From contig NZ_CP007129.1 of the NCBI RefSeq assembly GCF_000522985.1, positions 186,001 through 250,000 on the forward strand: a DNA stretch of 64,000 nucleotides, read 5' to 3'. The notes under the pieces were generated by a model. The model was not told where the DNA came from. It worked only from the letters and a program-made list of their open reading frames with translations, and did no database searches. Position 1 is the first letter of the stretch. Every line of letters begins with the position of its first letter. The translations under genes were made by a program, and so were the position numbers. Shown in pieces: positions 1 through 8,690 of this stretch. Origin of the DNA: Gemmatirosa kalamazoonensis (GTDB taxonomy: Bacteria > Gemmatimonadota > Gemmatimonadetes > Gemmatimonadales > Gemmatimonadaceae).

Positions 1-449
1 ACTTCGACTTCCGCCTCGAGATGGGCGGCGTGATGAAGAGCTGGGCGGTGCCGAAGGGACCGAGCCTCGATCCGTCGGTGAAGCGGCTCGCGATGGAGGT
101 CGAGGATCATCCCATGAGCTGGAACGCGTTCGAGGGGACGATCCCGGCGCGCCAGTACGGCGGCGGCACGGTGATGCTGTGGGACCTCGGCACCTACACG
201 GGCGCGAACGGCGCGGACGAGCGTGCGCTGCTGCACGCTCACGCCGAGGGGCGCGTGGACTTCGTGCTCGACGGCACGCGGCTGCGCGGCGAGTGGACGC
301 TCGTGCGCATGCGCCGACCCGGAAAGCCGCAGTGGCTGCTCATGAAGCGCGCCGACGAGCACGCGACGCCGGACGTCGACGTGGTGGCGGAGCACATGAC
401 GTCGGTCGCGACGGGACGCACGATGGAGGAGATCGCGGCGGATCGGTGA
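1..449 (+). CDS. LigD-type 3'-phosphoesterase domain protein (5' end outside window)
   Basis: This is the C-terminal part of a DNA-repair 3'-phosphoesterase of the LigD PE family, which trims 3'-phosphate or ribonucleotide ends in bacterial end joining. The reading frame is open at the left edge and reads FDFRLEMGGVMKSWAVPKG, the start of the PE core, so the first His-containing part lies upstream. Further family hallmarks follow: VEDHPMSWNAFEGTIP, then QYGGGTVMLWD and a GEWTLVRM strand. The protein stops just after TGRTMEEIAADR, where multidomain LigD would continue into the ligase domain. It is therefore either a stand-alone PE protein or one ending in PE; the missing N-terminus decides which. 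Confidence 0.85.
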   Translation, partial: FDFRLEMGGVMKSWAVPKGPSLDPSVKRLAMEVEDHPMSWNAFEGTIPARQYGGGTVMLWDLGTYTGANGADERALLHAHAEGRVDFVLDGTRLRGEWTLVRMRRPGKPQWLLMKRADEHATPDVDVVAEHMTSVATGRTMEEIAADR

Positions 450-536
450 CGCGCCCCGCGGACACGACTCGTCCCGCCGTGGCGCGACGCGCACCGCGCG
501 GGATGCGCTCCGCCGCGCCGTCGCGCATCGTGGCGC

Positions 537-1508
537 ATGCGTTCACTCCCGTTCGTTCTCGCCGCCGCGCTGCTCCTCCCGCCTAACGGCGACCCGACGC
601 CGCCGGGACGCCTCGTCGACATCGGCGGCCAGCGCATCCACCTGTACTGCACCGGCCGCGGCGCGCCGACGGTGATCCTCGAGTCGGGGCTCGGCGACGC
701 GTCGCCGATCTGGTCGCTCGTGCAGCCGTCCGTCGCGGCGACGACGCGCGTGTGCAGCTACGATCGCGGCGGCTACGCGTGGAGCGATCCGGGCGCGCGT
801 CCGCGGTCGTTCGCGCAGCTCGCGCTGGAGCTGCACACCGCGCTCGTGCGCTCGGGCGAGCGGGGTCCGTTCGTGCTCGTGGGGCAGAGCTACGGCGGGC
901 TCGTGGTGCGCGGGTTCGCGGCGCGCTACCGCCGCGAGGTCGCCGGCATGGTGCTCGTCGACGCGGTGCACGAGGACGAGCACATCGTCTACGGCGGCGC
1001 GCCGCACCGCATCCGCGACGGCGCGCGCGGCCGCGTCGCGCCCCCGCCGCGCATCGCGCTCGACACCGCGACGCTGCACGCGAAGCCGGCGGCGACCATT
1101 CCTGCCGACGTGCCGCTCGAGCCGCCGCTCGACCGCCTGCCGGCATCGGCGCAGCGCGTGCTGCGGTGGGCGCTCGCTCGGCCGGCGCTGCAGGCGACGT
1201 GGGCCGCGGAGACCGACTGGTCGCCCGAGGAGCTCGCGCGGTTCCACGCCGAGCGCCTAACGGATCGCGCGACGCTCGGCGGCGTGCCCCTCGTCGTGCT
1301 CGCGCGCACGCACGGCGGCTACGAGAGCGGCATGGCCATCTCCGCCGACAGCCTGGAACGCGAGCGCCTCGCGCTGCAGCGCGACCTCGCCGCGCTGTCG
1401 CGGCGCGGCCGGCTCGTCGTGGCGCCGAACGCGGGGCACAACATCCACGTCGAGGACCCCGGGCTGGTCGTGCGCGCGATCGCGGAGGTCGTGACGCGGG
1501 CGCGATGA
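537..1508 (+). CDS. secreted alpha/beta hydrolase
   Basis: A 323-residue alpha/beta-hydrolase fold protein. A hydrophobic N-terminus (about residues 1-15) suggests export. The strand-turn motif ILESGLGDASPIW provides the oxyanion region. The nucleophile elbow is GQSYGG with Ser118, an acid lies in the region after VLVDAVHEDE, and the catalytic His is about residue 301 in AGHNIHVEDP. This arrangement is typical of small esterases or lipases acting on unknown substrates. The gene stands alone between the phosphoesterase and a palindromic repeat; no pathway can be assigned. Confidence 0.85.
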   Translation: MRSLPFVLAAALLLPPNGDPTPPGRLVDIGGQRIHLYCTGRGAPTVILESGLGDASPIWSLVQPSVAATTRVCSYDRGGYAWSDPGARPRSFAQLALELHTALVRSGERGPFVLVGQSYGGLVVRGFAARYRREVAGMVLVDAVHEDEHIVYGGAPHRIRDGARGRVAPPPRIALDTATLHAKPAATIPADVPLEPPLDRLPASAQRVLRWALARPALQATWAAETDWSPEELARFHAERLTDRATLGGVPLVVLARTHGGYESGMAISADSLERERLALQRDLAALSRRGRLVVAPNAGHNIHVEDPGLVVRAIAEVVTRAR

Positions 1509-1550
1509 CGTGCGTGGCACGCGGCGGCGCGGAGGACTGAAGTGGCTGTG

Positions 1551-1733
1551 CATTTGAACCGCAGAGGGCCGCAGAGGGCCGCAGAGAACGGCAACTGCTT
1601 CAACTGCTTTTTCACCACAGAGGACACGGAGGACACGGAGGAAACCAAACAAGAAGTGGCTCTCCTCCGTGTCCTCCGTGTCCTCTGTGGTTCAATTCAA
1701 GAGGCCAGTCCTCTGCGGCCCTCTGCGGTCCAA
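1551..1733. repeat. inverted-array element, family A (copy 1)
   Basis: A nested inverted repeat lies between two convergent genes. The outer left arm holds tandem GCAGAGGGCC units starting at TTGAACCGCAGAGG, and the outer right arm ends in the reverse complement (CCTCTGCGGCC repeated). Inside are an arm of ACCACAGAGGACACGGAG units and its inverse. The whole locus can fold into one long hairpin. Related copies are at 7406, 34691 and 49919, with a diverged form at 28848. Confidence 0.9.
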
Positions 1734-1757
1734 GTGTCGTCGCCGTGCCCGTTGCGC

Positions 1758-2921
1758 CTAACGCCCCGCCGGCGCGATCGGCACCTCGTAGCCGCCGTCG
1801 TCCCACAGCATGCGGAGCCGCCCGCCGTCGACGAGCACGCGGAAGCGCTCCTCGCGCGGCGCGACGTTCGTCACGCGCGCGACGGGGATGCGCACGAGGT
1901 CCTGCGACGCGTCGTACATCGTGCCCCACTGGCCGGTCTGCCGGTTCACGATGAGATACGATTGCGCGGCGCTCGGCAGGAGCCACAGCGAGTAGGTGCC
2001 CGCGGGAACGGTCGTGCCGCCGATGTCGAGCGCGGCGTCGGTGCGGAACTGCGCGGCGGCGTTCGCGCCGAAGCGCCAGACGGTGTCGAGCGGCACGAGC
2101 GCGCCCCAGATGGCGCGCCCGCGCTTCGCCGGGCGGCCGTAGTCGAGCCAGAGCTGCGCGCCGCCGACCGTCGCCGTCACCGTGTCGCGCGTCGAGGGCA
2201 CGCCCATCCCCTGGCCGCGCGCGTCCATCGCCGCCCATGCCGTCGCGATCGCCGCGAGGTCCGCGCGCTCCAGCGGCTCGATGACGAGCTTCACCGTCGT
2301 GCGCGCGCCGTCGCCGCGCACGATGCGGCCGTCGCGCGCGACGCGGTACGCGCGCGGGAAGCCGCCGGCGACGATCTCCACCGAGTCGGCGCCGATCCGT
2401 CTCACCGGGATCACGCTCGCCGTGTCCTGGCCGGCGGCGAACCCGATGAAGCGGAAATACGGCGTGCCCGCGCGGCGCGACTCGGCGATCGCGAGCTCCT
2501 GCCAGTACGGTGACGTGCCGCCGACGGCGGGAAGGGTGCCGCGCGGCGCGAAGCCCCGTCGCTCCACGACCGCGCCGCCGCGCGTCACGCGGCGAATCAC
2601 GCTGTCGCCGACGAAGCGCATCGACAGGCCGGTCTGGGCGGTGCCGTCGGGCGCATCGGGCAGCGGCGAGCCGTCGGCGCGGTACACGCCCTCGTCGTAG
2701 CTCGCGACGGTGCCGTCCGGGTTCAGCGCGAGCGTGTAGCGGAGCACGCTCGTCGCCGGCGTGTGTCGCACTACGCGTCCCTCGACGACGTTGCCGTGGC
2801 GCGCGATCCACTCGACGGCGACCGTGTCGACACCGAGTCGCGCGATGTAGCCGCGGGACTGCGCGGAGAGAGGCGCGAGCGGGAGAAGGCTCGCGGCCAG
2901 GATGAGGAGGTGAGGTCGCAT
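1758..2921 (-). CDS. secreted DUF2911 domain protein
   Basis: A 387-residue protein with a signal peptide (MRPHLLILAASLLPLAPLSAQ). The C-terminal third, from about residue 235, matches the DUF2911 pattern: LWLDYGRPAKRGRAIWGALV, then TVWRFGANAAAQF, VPAGTYSLWLLP and WGTMYDASQDLVRIPV. The function of DUF2911 proteins is unknown; they are common in Bacteroidota and Gemmatimonadota and probably lie outside the inner membrane. The N-terminal two thirds form a beta-rich region I do not recognise. The TAG stop codon is part of a GTTAGGC heptamer. Confidence 0.8.
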   Translation of the reverse strand: MRPHLLILAASLLPLAPLSAQSRGYIARLGVDTVAVEWIARHGNVVEGRVVRHTPATSVLRYTLALNPDGTVASYDEGVYRADGSPLPDAPDGTAQTGLSMRFVGDSVIRRVTRGGAVVERRGFAPRGTLPAVGGTSPYWQELAIAESRRAGTPYFRFIGFAAGQDTASVIPVRRIGADSVEIVAGGFPRAYRVARDGRIVRGDGARTTVKLVIEPLERADLAAIATAWAAMDARGQGMGVPSTRDTVTATVGGAQLWLDYGRPAKRGRAIWGALVPLDTVWRFGANAAAQFRTDAALDIGGTTVPAGTYSLWLLPSAAQSYLIVNRQTGQWGTMYDASQDLVRIPVARVTNVAPREERFRVLVDGGRLRMLWDDGGYEVPIAPAGR

Positions 2922-3043
2922 GCGGCGACGATGGCGGCTCGGCCGCCGGCCGTCGCCGTCGCTGGGCGGACCCGCGATCAGGCGGATGCGAACCGTGGGG
3001 CGCGCCGGCTCACGGCTCCTCGACGCGCGGTGCTCCCTGAGTA

Positions 3044-3115
3044 CTTGGACGCGGATTTCGCGGACACATCCGGATAGGAGTCAGTGAGGATGTGTCCGCG
3101 AAATCCGCGTCGAAG
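3044..3115. repeat. 24-bp perfect inverted repeat (family F)
   Basis: Two perfect 24-bp arms, 3048-3071 and 3088-3111, begin GACGCGGATTTCGCGGAC and are separated by 16 bases. Pairing continues for three more bases beyond one mismatch. The element lies between the starts of the DUF2911 gene and the end of the M28 peptidase gene, both on the minus strand. There is no clear U tract, so I call it a repeat, although it could act as a terminator. Confidence 0.85.
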
Positions 3116-3173
3116 AACACGGCGGCCCTGTCGGAGGAGGAGTCGCGCCCGGCGCGCCGAGGCGTGGCGCGCC

Positions 3174-5441
3174 TCACCGCCCCCCGCCTAACGCATTCGC
3201 CAGCTCGGCGACGAGCGTGGCCTCGCGCGTGAGCGCCGCCGCGACGCGCGCGAGCTCGGCGTCGGCGTCCGCCCACCGGTCCTCCTCGATCGCCTCGCGC
3301 GGGCCCGGCATCGTCTTCACGCCGTAGCCGGTGTACCAGCCCGGCGCGTACAGCAGGTGCGTGAACCACGGCCGCCGCGCGAGCCCCTCGGGCGCCGTGA
3401 GCGCGCGCTCGGCCTGCACGAGGCGCGCGTTGATCGCCGCGAGCCCGTTAGGCGCCGAGCCGCCGTCGGTGGCCGAGGCGCCGCGCTCCGCGAAACGCGA
3501 GTACGCGCGCTCGTAGCGCGCCGCGGCGTGCGACAGCGAGTCGAGCGCGTTGTCGAGCGCCGCGAACTCGAGCCGCGGCGGCGCCGCGAGCACCGGCGGC
3601 GCGACCGTCGGCGCGCGCGGATCGCTCGACGCCGCGTACACGCCGTCCTCGACGTCGCGCCGGCGGTCGGCGAGCTGCTCCGCGCGGCGGTCGCGCAGCG
3701 TCTGCAGCTCGCGCGTGTAGCGCTGCGCGGTCTCGGCCAGGTTCGTGAACGCGAACGGCAGCAGGTCGGCGCTCCCGAGGCGCATCACCGCGGTGCCCAT
3801 CGTCTGCGCGAGCGCGCGGCCGTAGACGAACGACGTGTCGCTGAAGTGCGTGTACCAGTAGAAGTCGTCGTAGATGGAGTGGTAGATGCCGCCGTCGTCC
3901 TCGCCGCCGAACCCGAGGTTCATCGACGCCACGCCGAGGTGGTCGAGGAACGCCGTGTAGTCGGACCCGCTGCCCAACGCGCCGATGCGCAGGTCGCCGC
4001 GCTCGCGCGCCTCGCGCCGCGCCTCGGGCGTGCCGCCCTGGAGCGCCGCCGCCTGCTGGCGCTTCCACACGCTCACGTGTGCCTCGGGATCCTCGACGTC
4101 GCGCGCGACCTCGTTCACGAACTTCTCGAGCGTGTGCGACCCCTCGACGCCGAGGACGCCGCGGCCGTTCGTGTCGGTGTTGAGGTACGCGACGGCACGC
4201 TGCCGCAGCTCGTCGGCGTGCGCCTCGGCCCACTCGGTGCTGCCCAACAGCCCCGGCTCCTCACCGTCCCAGGCCGCGTAGACGATCGTCCGCTTCGGCC
4301 GCCATCCCTGCGCGTACAGCGCACCGAGCGCGCGCGCCTCCTCCAGCTCGGGGACGAGGCCCGAGATCGGATCCTCGGCGCCGTTCACCCACGCGTCGTG
4401 GTGGTTGCCGCGGATCACCCACTGGTCGGCCTCGGTGGTCCCCGGCAGGCGCGCGATGACGTCGTGCAGCGGCTTCAGGCCCCACTCCGACTTCACGACG
4501 AGGTGCACGCGGGCGGGGCCGGGACCGAAGCGGTAGGTCTGTGGCAGCCCGCCGCGCCATGGCCCGGGGACCACCTGGCCGCCTAACGCGGCGAGCAGCG
4601 GCGCGGCGTCGGCGTACGAGATGGGGAGCACGGGGATCGTCGTGAGGACGCCCGACTCCTCCTTCGTGAGGCGCTTCGCGTCCTTCGTCGCGCCGATGCC
4701 CGGGGTGAGCGGGTCGCCGGGGTGCGTCGGCATGTCCATCACCGAGCCGCGCTGCACGCCGTCGGCGGGACGCATGGGACCCGCGGGGAACACCGCGCCG
4801 CCCGACCAGCCGTCGTCGCGCGGGTCGGAGTAGATGAGGCACCCCACGGCCCCGTGCTCGGCGGCGACCTTCGGCTTGATGCCGCGCCACGACGCACCGT
4901 AGCGCGCGATGACGATCGCGCCCTTCACCGACACGCCGTGGTGCGCGAGCTCCTCGTAGTCGGCGGGGATGCCGTAGTTCACGTAGACGAGCGGCGCGGT
5001 GACGTCGCCGTCGGCGGAGTAGGCGTTGTACGTCGGCAGCTGCTCGTCGTGCTGCGCCGTCGTCGGATCGCCGGCGACCGTCGGCTCCTGCAGCCGCGCG
5101 CGGAAGCGGCTCGGTGCGACGAGCTCCACGACGCGCTCGACCGGCGTGGGGAAGAGCACGTCGAACGTCTCGATCTCCGCCTGCCAGCCGTACGCGCGGA
5201 ACTGGTCGCGGATCCACTCGGCGTTCGCGCGGCCGGCGGCGGTGCCGACGTGGTGCGGACGCGCGGCGAGGAGGCGCATGTGCTCGCGCATGCGCGCGGG
5301 ATCGGGGATCGCCTGCAGCTTCGTCTCCCACGCGCGCTCGGCGCGGCTCGACTCGGCGGTGAAGCCGCGGATCGGTGCCGGGTCGGCGACACGCGCGGTG
5401 GCGAGCATGCCGGTGGCGAGGACGAGAAGCGGTGCGCGCAT
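3174..5441 (-). CDS. M28 family metallopeptidase (glutamate carboxypeptidase II-like)
   Basis: A 755-residue secreted peptidase. I chose the ATG at 5441 because it begins a signal peptide (MRAPLLVLATGMLATARVA); the frame is open further upstream without support. A PA-type insert (about residues 120-300) precedes the zinc-peptidase core. Visible metal-ligand motifs are GNHHDAW (about 345), AWDGEEPG with adjacent acids (about 390), YLNTDTN, GSGSDYTAF (about 493) and YHSIYDDFYW (about 522). A helical C-terminal dimerisation domain like that of PSMA and the transferrin receptor follows. Family members release C-terminal glutamate or process peptides; the substrate here is unknown. Transcribed divergently from the SGNH hydrolase. 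Confidence 0.9.
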   Translation of the reverse strand: MRAPLLVLATGMLATARVADPAPIRGFTAESSRAERAWETKLQAIPDPARMREHMRLLAARPHHVGTAAGRANAEWIRDQFRAYGWQAEIETFDVLFPTPVERVVELVAPSRFRARLQEPTVAGDPTTAQHDEQLPTYNAYSADGDVTAPLVYVNYGIPADYEELAHHGVSVKGAIVIARYGASWRGIKPKVAAEHGAVGCLIYSDPRDDGWSGGAVFPAGPMRPADGVQRGSVMDMPTHPGDPLTPGIGATKDAKRLTKEESGVLTTIPVLPISYADAAPLLAALGGQVVPGPWRGGLPQTYRFGPGPARVHLVVKSEWGLKPLHDVIARLPGTTEADQWVIRGNHHDAWVNGAEDPISGLVPELEEARALGALYAQGWRPKRTIVYAAWDGEEPGLLGSTEWAEAHADELRQRAVAYLNTDTNGRGVLGVEGSHTLEKFVNEVARDVEDPEAHVSVWKRQQAAALQGGTPEARREARERGDLRIGALGSGSDYTAFLDHLGVASMNLGFGGEDDGGIYHSIYDDFYWYTHFSDTSFVYGRALAQTMGTAVMRLGSADLLPFAFTNLAETAQRYTRELQTLRDRRAEQLADRRRDVEDGVYAASSDPRAPTVAPPVLAAPPRLEFAALDNALDSLSHAAARYERAYSRFAERGASATDGGSAPNGLAAINARLVQAERALTAPEGLARRPWFTHLLYAPGWYTGYGVKTMPGPREAIEEDRWADADAELARVAAALTREATLVAELANALGGGR

Positions 5442-5569
5442 GGGAGGGCTGGTGGGGGTGACCGGGCGAATCTCCGCGCGCGGCGAGCGCATCGCCAGGG
5501 GCGCCGCGCCGCGCACGCGGCGTCCACCCGGCGCATACATTCCCGCATCCCTCCAGCACGGACACGCTC

Positions 5570-6250
5570 ATGCGCCGCCGCTCGCTCCGCCTCGCCACCG
5601 CTCTGGTGCTCGCCGCAGTCGTTAGGCATCTGCCCGCGCAACCCGCGCGCGCGGACACGGGCCGCTTCGAGAGCGAGATCCGGGCGTTCGAGGCGCACGA
5701 CCGCGAGACACCGCCGCCGCAGAACGCGGTGCTGTTCGTCGGCAGCTCGACGATCCGCATGTGGTGCACGCTCGACCGCGACTTCCCCGCGCTGCGCGTG
5801 GTCAATCGCGGCTTCGGCGGATCCGAGATGAGCGACCTGCTGTTCTACGCGCCGCGCGTCGTGCTCCCGTACCGGCCGCGCACGATCGTGCTGTACGAGG
5901 GGGACAACGACCTCGCGGCGGGGAAGACGCCGGCGGACGTGCGCGACGCGTTCCGCCGCTTCACGGCGCTCGTGCGCGAGCGGCTCCCCGACACGCGGCT
6001 CGTCTACGTGTCGATCAAGCCGAGCCTCGCGCGCGAGAAGCTGCTGCCGCAGATCCGCGCGGCGAACGCGATGCTGCGCGACGACGCGCGGCGCGACGGG
6101 CGCATCGTCTACGTCGACCTGTTCGCGCCGATGCTGCGCGCCGACGGCAAGCCCCGGCCGGAGCTGTTCGGCGGCGACGGGCTGCACATGAACTCCGCCG
6201 GCTACGCGCTCTGGCGCGCGACGCTGCTGCCGGTGCTCGGCACGCGCTGA
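5570..6250 (+). CDS. secreted SGNH/GDSL hydrolase
   Basis: A 226-residue SGNH-fold esterase with an N-terminal signal peptide (about residues 1-28). Block I is FVGSSTIRMW with the nucleophile Ser, block II is NRGFGGSEMSD with the oxyanion Gly, block III is YEGDNDLAAG with the oxyanion Asn, and block V is GGDGLHMNSAGY with the catalytic Asp and His. All four defining blocks are present, so it should be active. It resembles the GDSL-type lipases and acyl-esterases that deacylate polysaccharides or lipids. It shares a 128-base divergent intergenic region with the M28 peptidase gene. Confidence 0.87.
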   Translation: MRRRSLRLATALVLAAVVRHLPAQPARADTGRFESEIRAFEAHDRETPPPQNAVLFVGSSTIRMWCTLDRDFPALRVVNRGFGGSEMSDLLFYAPRVVLPYRPRTIVLYEGDNDLAAGKTPADVRDAFRRFTALVRERLPDTRLVYVSIKPSLAREKLLPQIRAANAMLRDDARRDGRIVYVDLFAPMLRADGKPRPELFGGDGLHMNSAGYALWRATLLPVLGTR

Positions 6251-6400
6251 TCGCGTCGGGCCCGGCTCGCCGCGGGTCGTCACCACGCGGCGTCGGCCGG
6301 TCATCGGTGGGTCGAACGACCCAGGCGCGGTGGAGCGAGGAAGTGCTTCTTGTGGGCACTTCGCCGCACGAACCACCGACCGCTTGGAGCGTCACGCCCT

Positions 6401-7321
6401 ATGCAGCCGACCGTATATCGTCCGAATCTCCGTCCGGTGCCGCCGCGGCGCGCCGCTCGCTTCGTGCCCGCCGCCGCGGGTGCCGCGCTCGTGCTCGGAG
6501 TGGCCGCCACCGCCGTCCTCGCCGCGCGCTACGAGGCGAACGCCGCCGCCGCCGTTCCCGCGCGCGTGCTCGACGTGACGGCGCGCGACTACGCGTTCGA
6601 CGTGGCCGACACCGTGCCCGCGGGGCGCACGCTCGTGCGCCTGCACAACGCCGGCCCGGAGCTGCACCACGTCATCCTCCTGCGCATCGACGGCGGCCGC
6701 CACCTCGGCGACCTGTTCGAGGCCGTGAAGGCGCCGAACGCGAAGCCGCCCGCCTGGGTGCACGACGTCGGCGGCCCGAATGCGCCGGCGCCGGGCGCGG
6801 TGAGCCAGGGCGCGGTGACGCTCGAGCCGGGGACGTACGCGATGGTCTGCTTCATCCCGTCGAAGGACGGCACGCCGCACGTGATGAAGGGGATGGCGAA
6901 GGAGATCACCGTCGTCGCGACGAGCCGGGCCAGCGCGTCGCGCGCCGCGTTCGCCGAGCTGAACGCGCCCGACGCGACGATCACGCTCGACGACTACTCG
7001 TTCACGTTCGACAAGCCGCTCGCCGCGGGACACCGCACGATCCGCGTGCGCAACGTCGCGACGCAGGCGCACGAGCTGTTCGTCATGCGGCTCGCGCCGG
7101 GCAAGACCGTGAAGGACGTGATGGCGTGGATCGCGACGCAGGACGGCCCGCCGCCGGGGACGCCGATGGGCGGCACGACCGGGATCCCGCAGAACGGCAG
7201 CAACGACATCGTCGTCGACGTGACGGCCGGAGAGTATGCGCTGCTCTGCTTCTACCCCGATGCGAAGGACGGGCAGGAGCACGTCAAGCACGGGATGTTC
7301 AAGCAGATCAGCGTGAAGTGA
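6401..7321 (+). CDS. cupredoxin-like protein with two repeats
   Basis: I chose the ATG at 6401 (MQPTVYRPN); a start at 6350 is possible but adds an unlikely leader. The 306-residue product has an N-terminal signal-anchor (about residues 20-43). Two similar halves follow (about 50-170 and 190-306), each with a cupredoxin-like beta pattern: first AGRTLVRLHNAGPELHHVIL and GTYAMVCFIP, second AGHRTIRVRNVATQAHELFV and GEYALLCFYP. The His and Cys positions resemble type 1 copper sites, but a complete ligand set cannot be confirmed by eye. It is probably periplasmic. Confidence 0.65.
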   Translation: MQPTVYRPNLRPVPPRRAARFVPAAAGAALVLGVAATAVLAARYEANAAAAVPARVLDVTARDYAFDVADTVPAGRTLVRLHNAGPELHHVILLRIDGGRHLGDLFEAVKAPNAKPPAWVHDVGGPNAPAPGAVSQGAVTLEPGTYAMVCFIPSKDGTPHVMKGMAKEITVVATSRASASRAAFAELNAPDATITLDDYSFTFDKPLAAGHRTIRVRNVATQAHELFVMRLAPGKTVKDVMAWIATQDGPPPGTPMGGTTGIPQNGSNDIVVDVTAGEYALLCFYPDAKDGQEHVKHGMFKQISVK

Positions 7322-7405
7322 TAGATGGGGGCCGGGGCTCGCGGGCGGTGGTATCTTGGGGGGTCCATCGTTCGCGAGTTCCCGCGTCTCCGAGCTGTCT
7401 GAATC

Positions 7406-7573
7406 GAACCGCAGAGGGCCGCAGAGGGCCGCAGAGGACTGCCCCTTCCTTTTGAACCACAGAGGACACGGAGGTCACAGAGGAGAACCACTTCTTATTG
7501 GTTTCCTCCGTGTCCTCTGTGTCCTCTGTGGTTAAGAAAATAGTTGCCGTTCTCTGCGGCCCTCTGCGGTTCA
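7406..7573. repeat. inverted-array element, family A (copy 2)
   Basis: Same nested design as the copy at 1551: GAACCGCAGAGGGCC units outside, AACCACAGAGGACACGG units inside, then the inverse of each. It sits between two convergent genes (cupredoxin-like and serine hydrolase). The inner arm has CACGGAGGTCACAG where copy 1 has a second GGACACGGA, so unit number and sequence vary between copies. Confidence 0.9.
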
Positions 7574-7602
7574 CATACACGGCCGAAGTTCTCGAGGCGC
7601 GA

Positions 7603-8670
7603 CTACCGGTACAGCTCCGCGATGCGCTGCGCGAGATCCCATGGCGCGCCGCCGGTGCGGTTGGTGAGGATCCACACCGCGAGCCGGCGATCCGGGTAGC
7701 GCACGACGGCGTTCGTGAAGCCGCGGCTCTCGCCGTGGTGGCGCACACGGAGCTCGCCGCTCTCGTGGTCGACGAACCACCCGAAGCCGTACCCGGCGCC
7801 CGCGAACGGCGCCGTATCGCCCGTCGGGAGCCGCGCCGGCGGCGTCCACGCGAGCCGTTGCGCGTCGGCCGAGACGAGCTGGTGGCGATCGAGCGCCGCG
7901 TCCCACTTCGCGAGGTCGCGCACCGACGTGTACACGCCGCCGTCGCCGAGCGTCGCGCTCGTGTTGCTCTGGTCGGTGCGACGCACGCCGGACGTGCGCA
8001 CCGTGTATCCGTACGCGCGGCGCGGCACCGGCGGCCCGCGGTCCTCGCGCGCCAGGCTGCCCGACATGCCTAACGTCGCGAACACGCGGTCGCGCAGGAA
8101 ATCGGCGAAGCGCGTCCCGCTCGCCCGCTCGACGACGAGCGCGAGCAGCACGTAGCCGGTGTTGCTGTACCGGAAGCGCGTGCCGGGCGCGAAGTACGCC
8201 GTGTCCGAGTGCGCGACGAGCGCCGGGATCTCGGCGTCGAGCACCTGGCGCGTCTGGCTGTCCGGCACGAAGTCCTCGTAGTCGGGCAGGCCGCCGGTGT
8301 GGTGCAGCAGGTGGCGCAGCGTGACGCCGCGCGCGTACGCGGGAAGGTTCGGCACCCACTTCGTCACCGGGTCGTCGTAGCGCACGCGTCCGTCGGCGGC
8401 GAGCAGCATGATCGCCGTCGCCGTGAACTGCTTCGTCAGCGACGCGAGCCGGAAGTCGGTCTCGCGGGTGACGGGCGTGTTCGCCTCGACGTCGGCGAGG
8501 CCGTAGCCCTTCTCGAGCACGACGCGGCCGTCGTGCACGACGAGCACCGCGGCGCCGGGCATGCCGGGCCGGGCGTACGCGGACATGATCGAGTCCACGG
8601 CGGCCTCGTTAGGCTGCGCGCCGGCGACCGACGCGACGGACATCATCAGGGCAAGGGCGACGCGTCGCAT
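7603..8670 (-). CDS. secreted serine hydrolase, beta-lactamase/class C fold
   Basis: A 355-residue penicillin-binding-protein-like serine hydrolase. I chose the ATG at 8670 because it starts a signal peptide (cleavage near SVAGAQ); the same frame is open far upstream. The active-site motifs are Ser77-Leu-Thr-Lys80 (SxxK), Tyr168-Ser-Asn170 (YxN) and His311-His-Gly313 in the place of KTG. This family includes esterases, D-aminopeptidases and class C lactamases; the HHG motif suggests an esterase or peptidase rather than a true lactamase. It starts 20 bases after the neighbouring minus-strand hydrolase and is probably cotranscribed with it. Confidence 0.88.
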   Translation of the reverse strand: MRRVALALMMSVASVAGAQPNEAAVDSIMSAYARPGMPGAAVLVVHDGRVVLEKGYGLADVEANTPVTRETDFRLASLTKQFTATAIMLLAADGRVRYDDPVTKWVPNLPAYARGVTLRHLLHHTGGLPDYEDFVPDSQTRQVLDAEIPALVAHSDTAYFAPGTRFRYSNTGYVLLALVVERASGTRFADFLRDRVFATLGMSGSLAREDRGPPVPRRAYGYTVRTSGVRRTDQSNTSATLGDGGVYTSVRDLAKWDAALDRHQLVSADAQRLAWTPPARLPTGDTAPFAGAGYGFGWFVDHESGELRVRHHGESRGFTNAVVRYPDRRLAVWILTNRTGGAPWDLAQRIAELYR

Positions 8671-8690
8671 GTCTGTTCGGACGGAGCAGT

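Noticed and set aside
1612-2811. Long open frames antisense to or shifted from known genes, for example around 1612-2811, 12354-14828, 40292-43195 and 57692-59551
   Set aside because: They are extremely Arg/Ala-rich, show no domain motifs and overlap clearly coding genes; they are by-products of high GC content.
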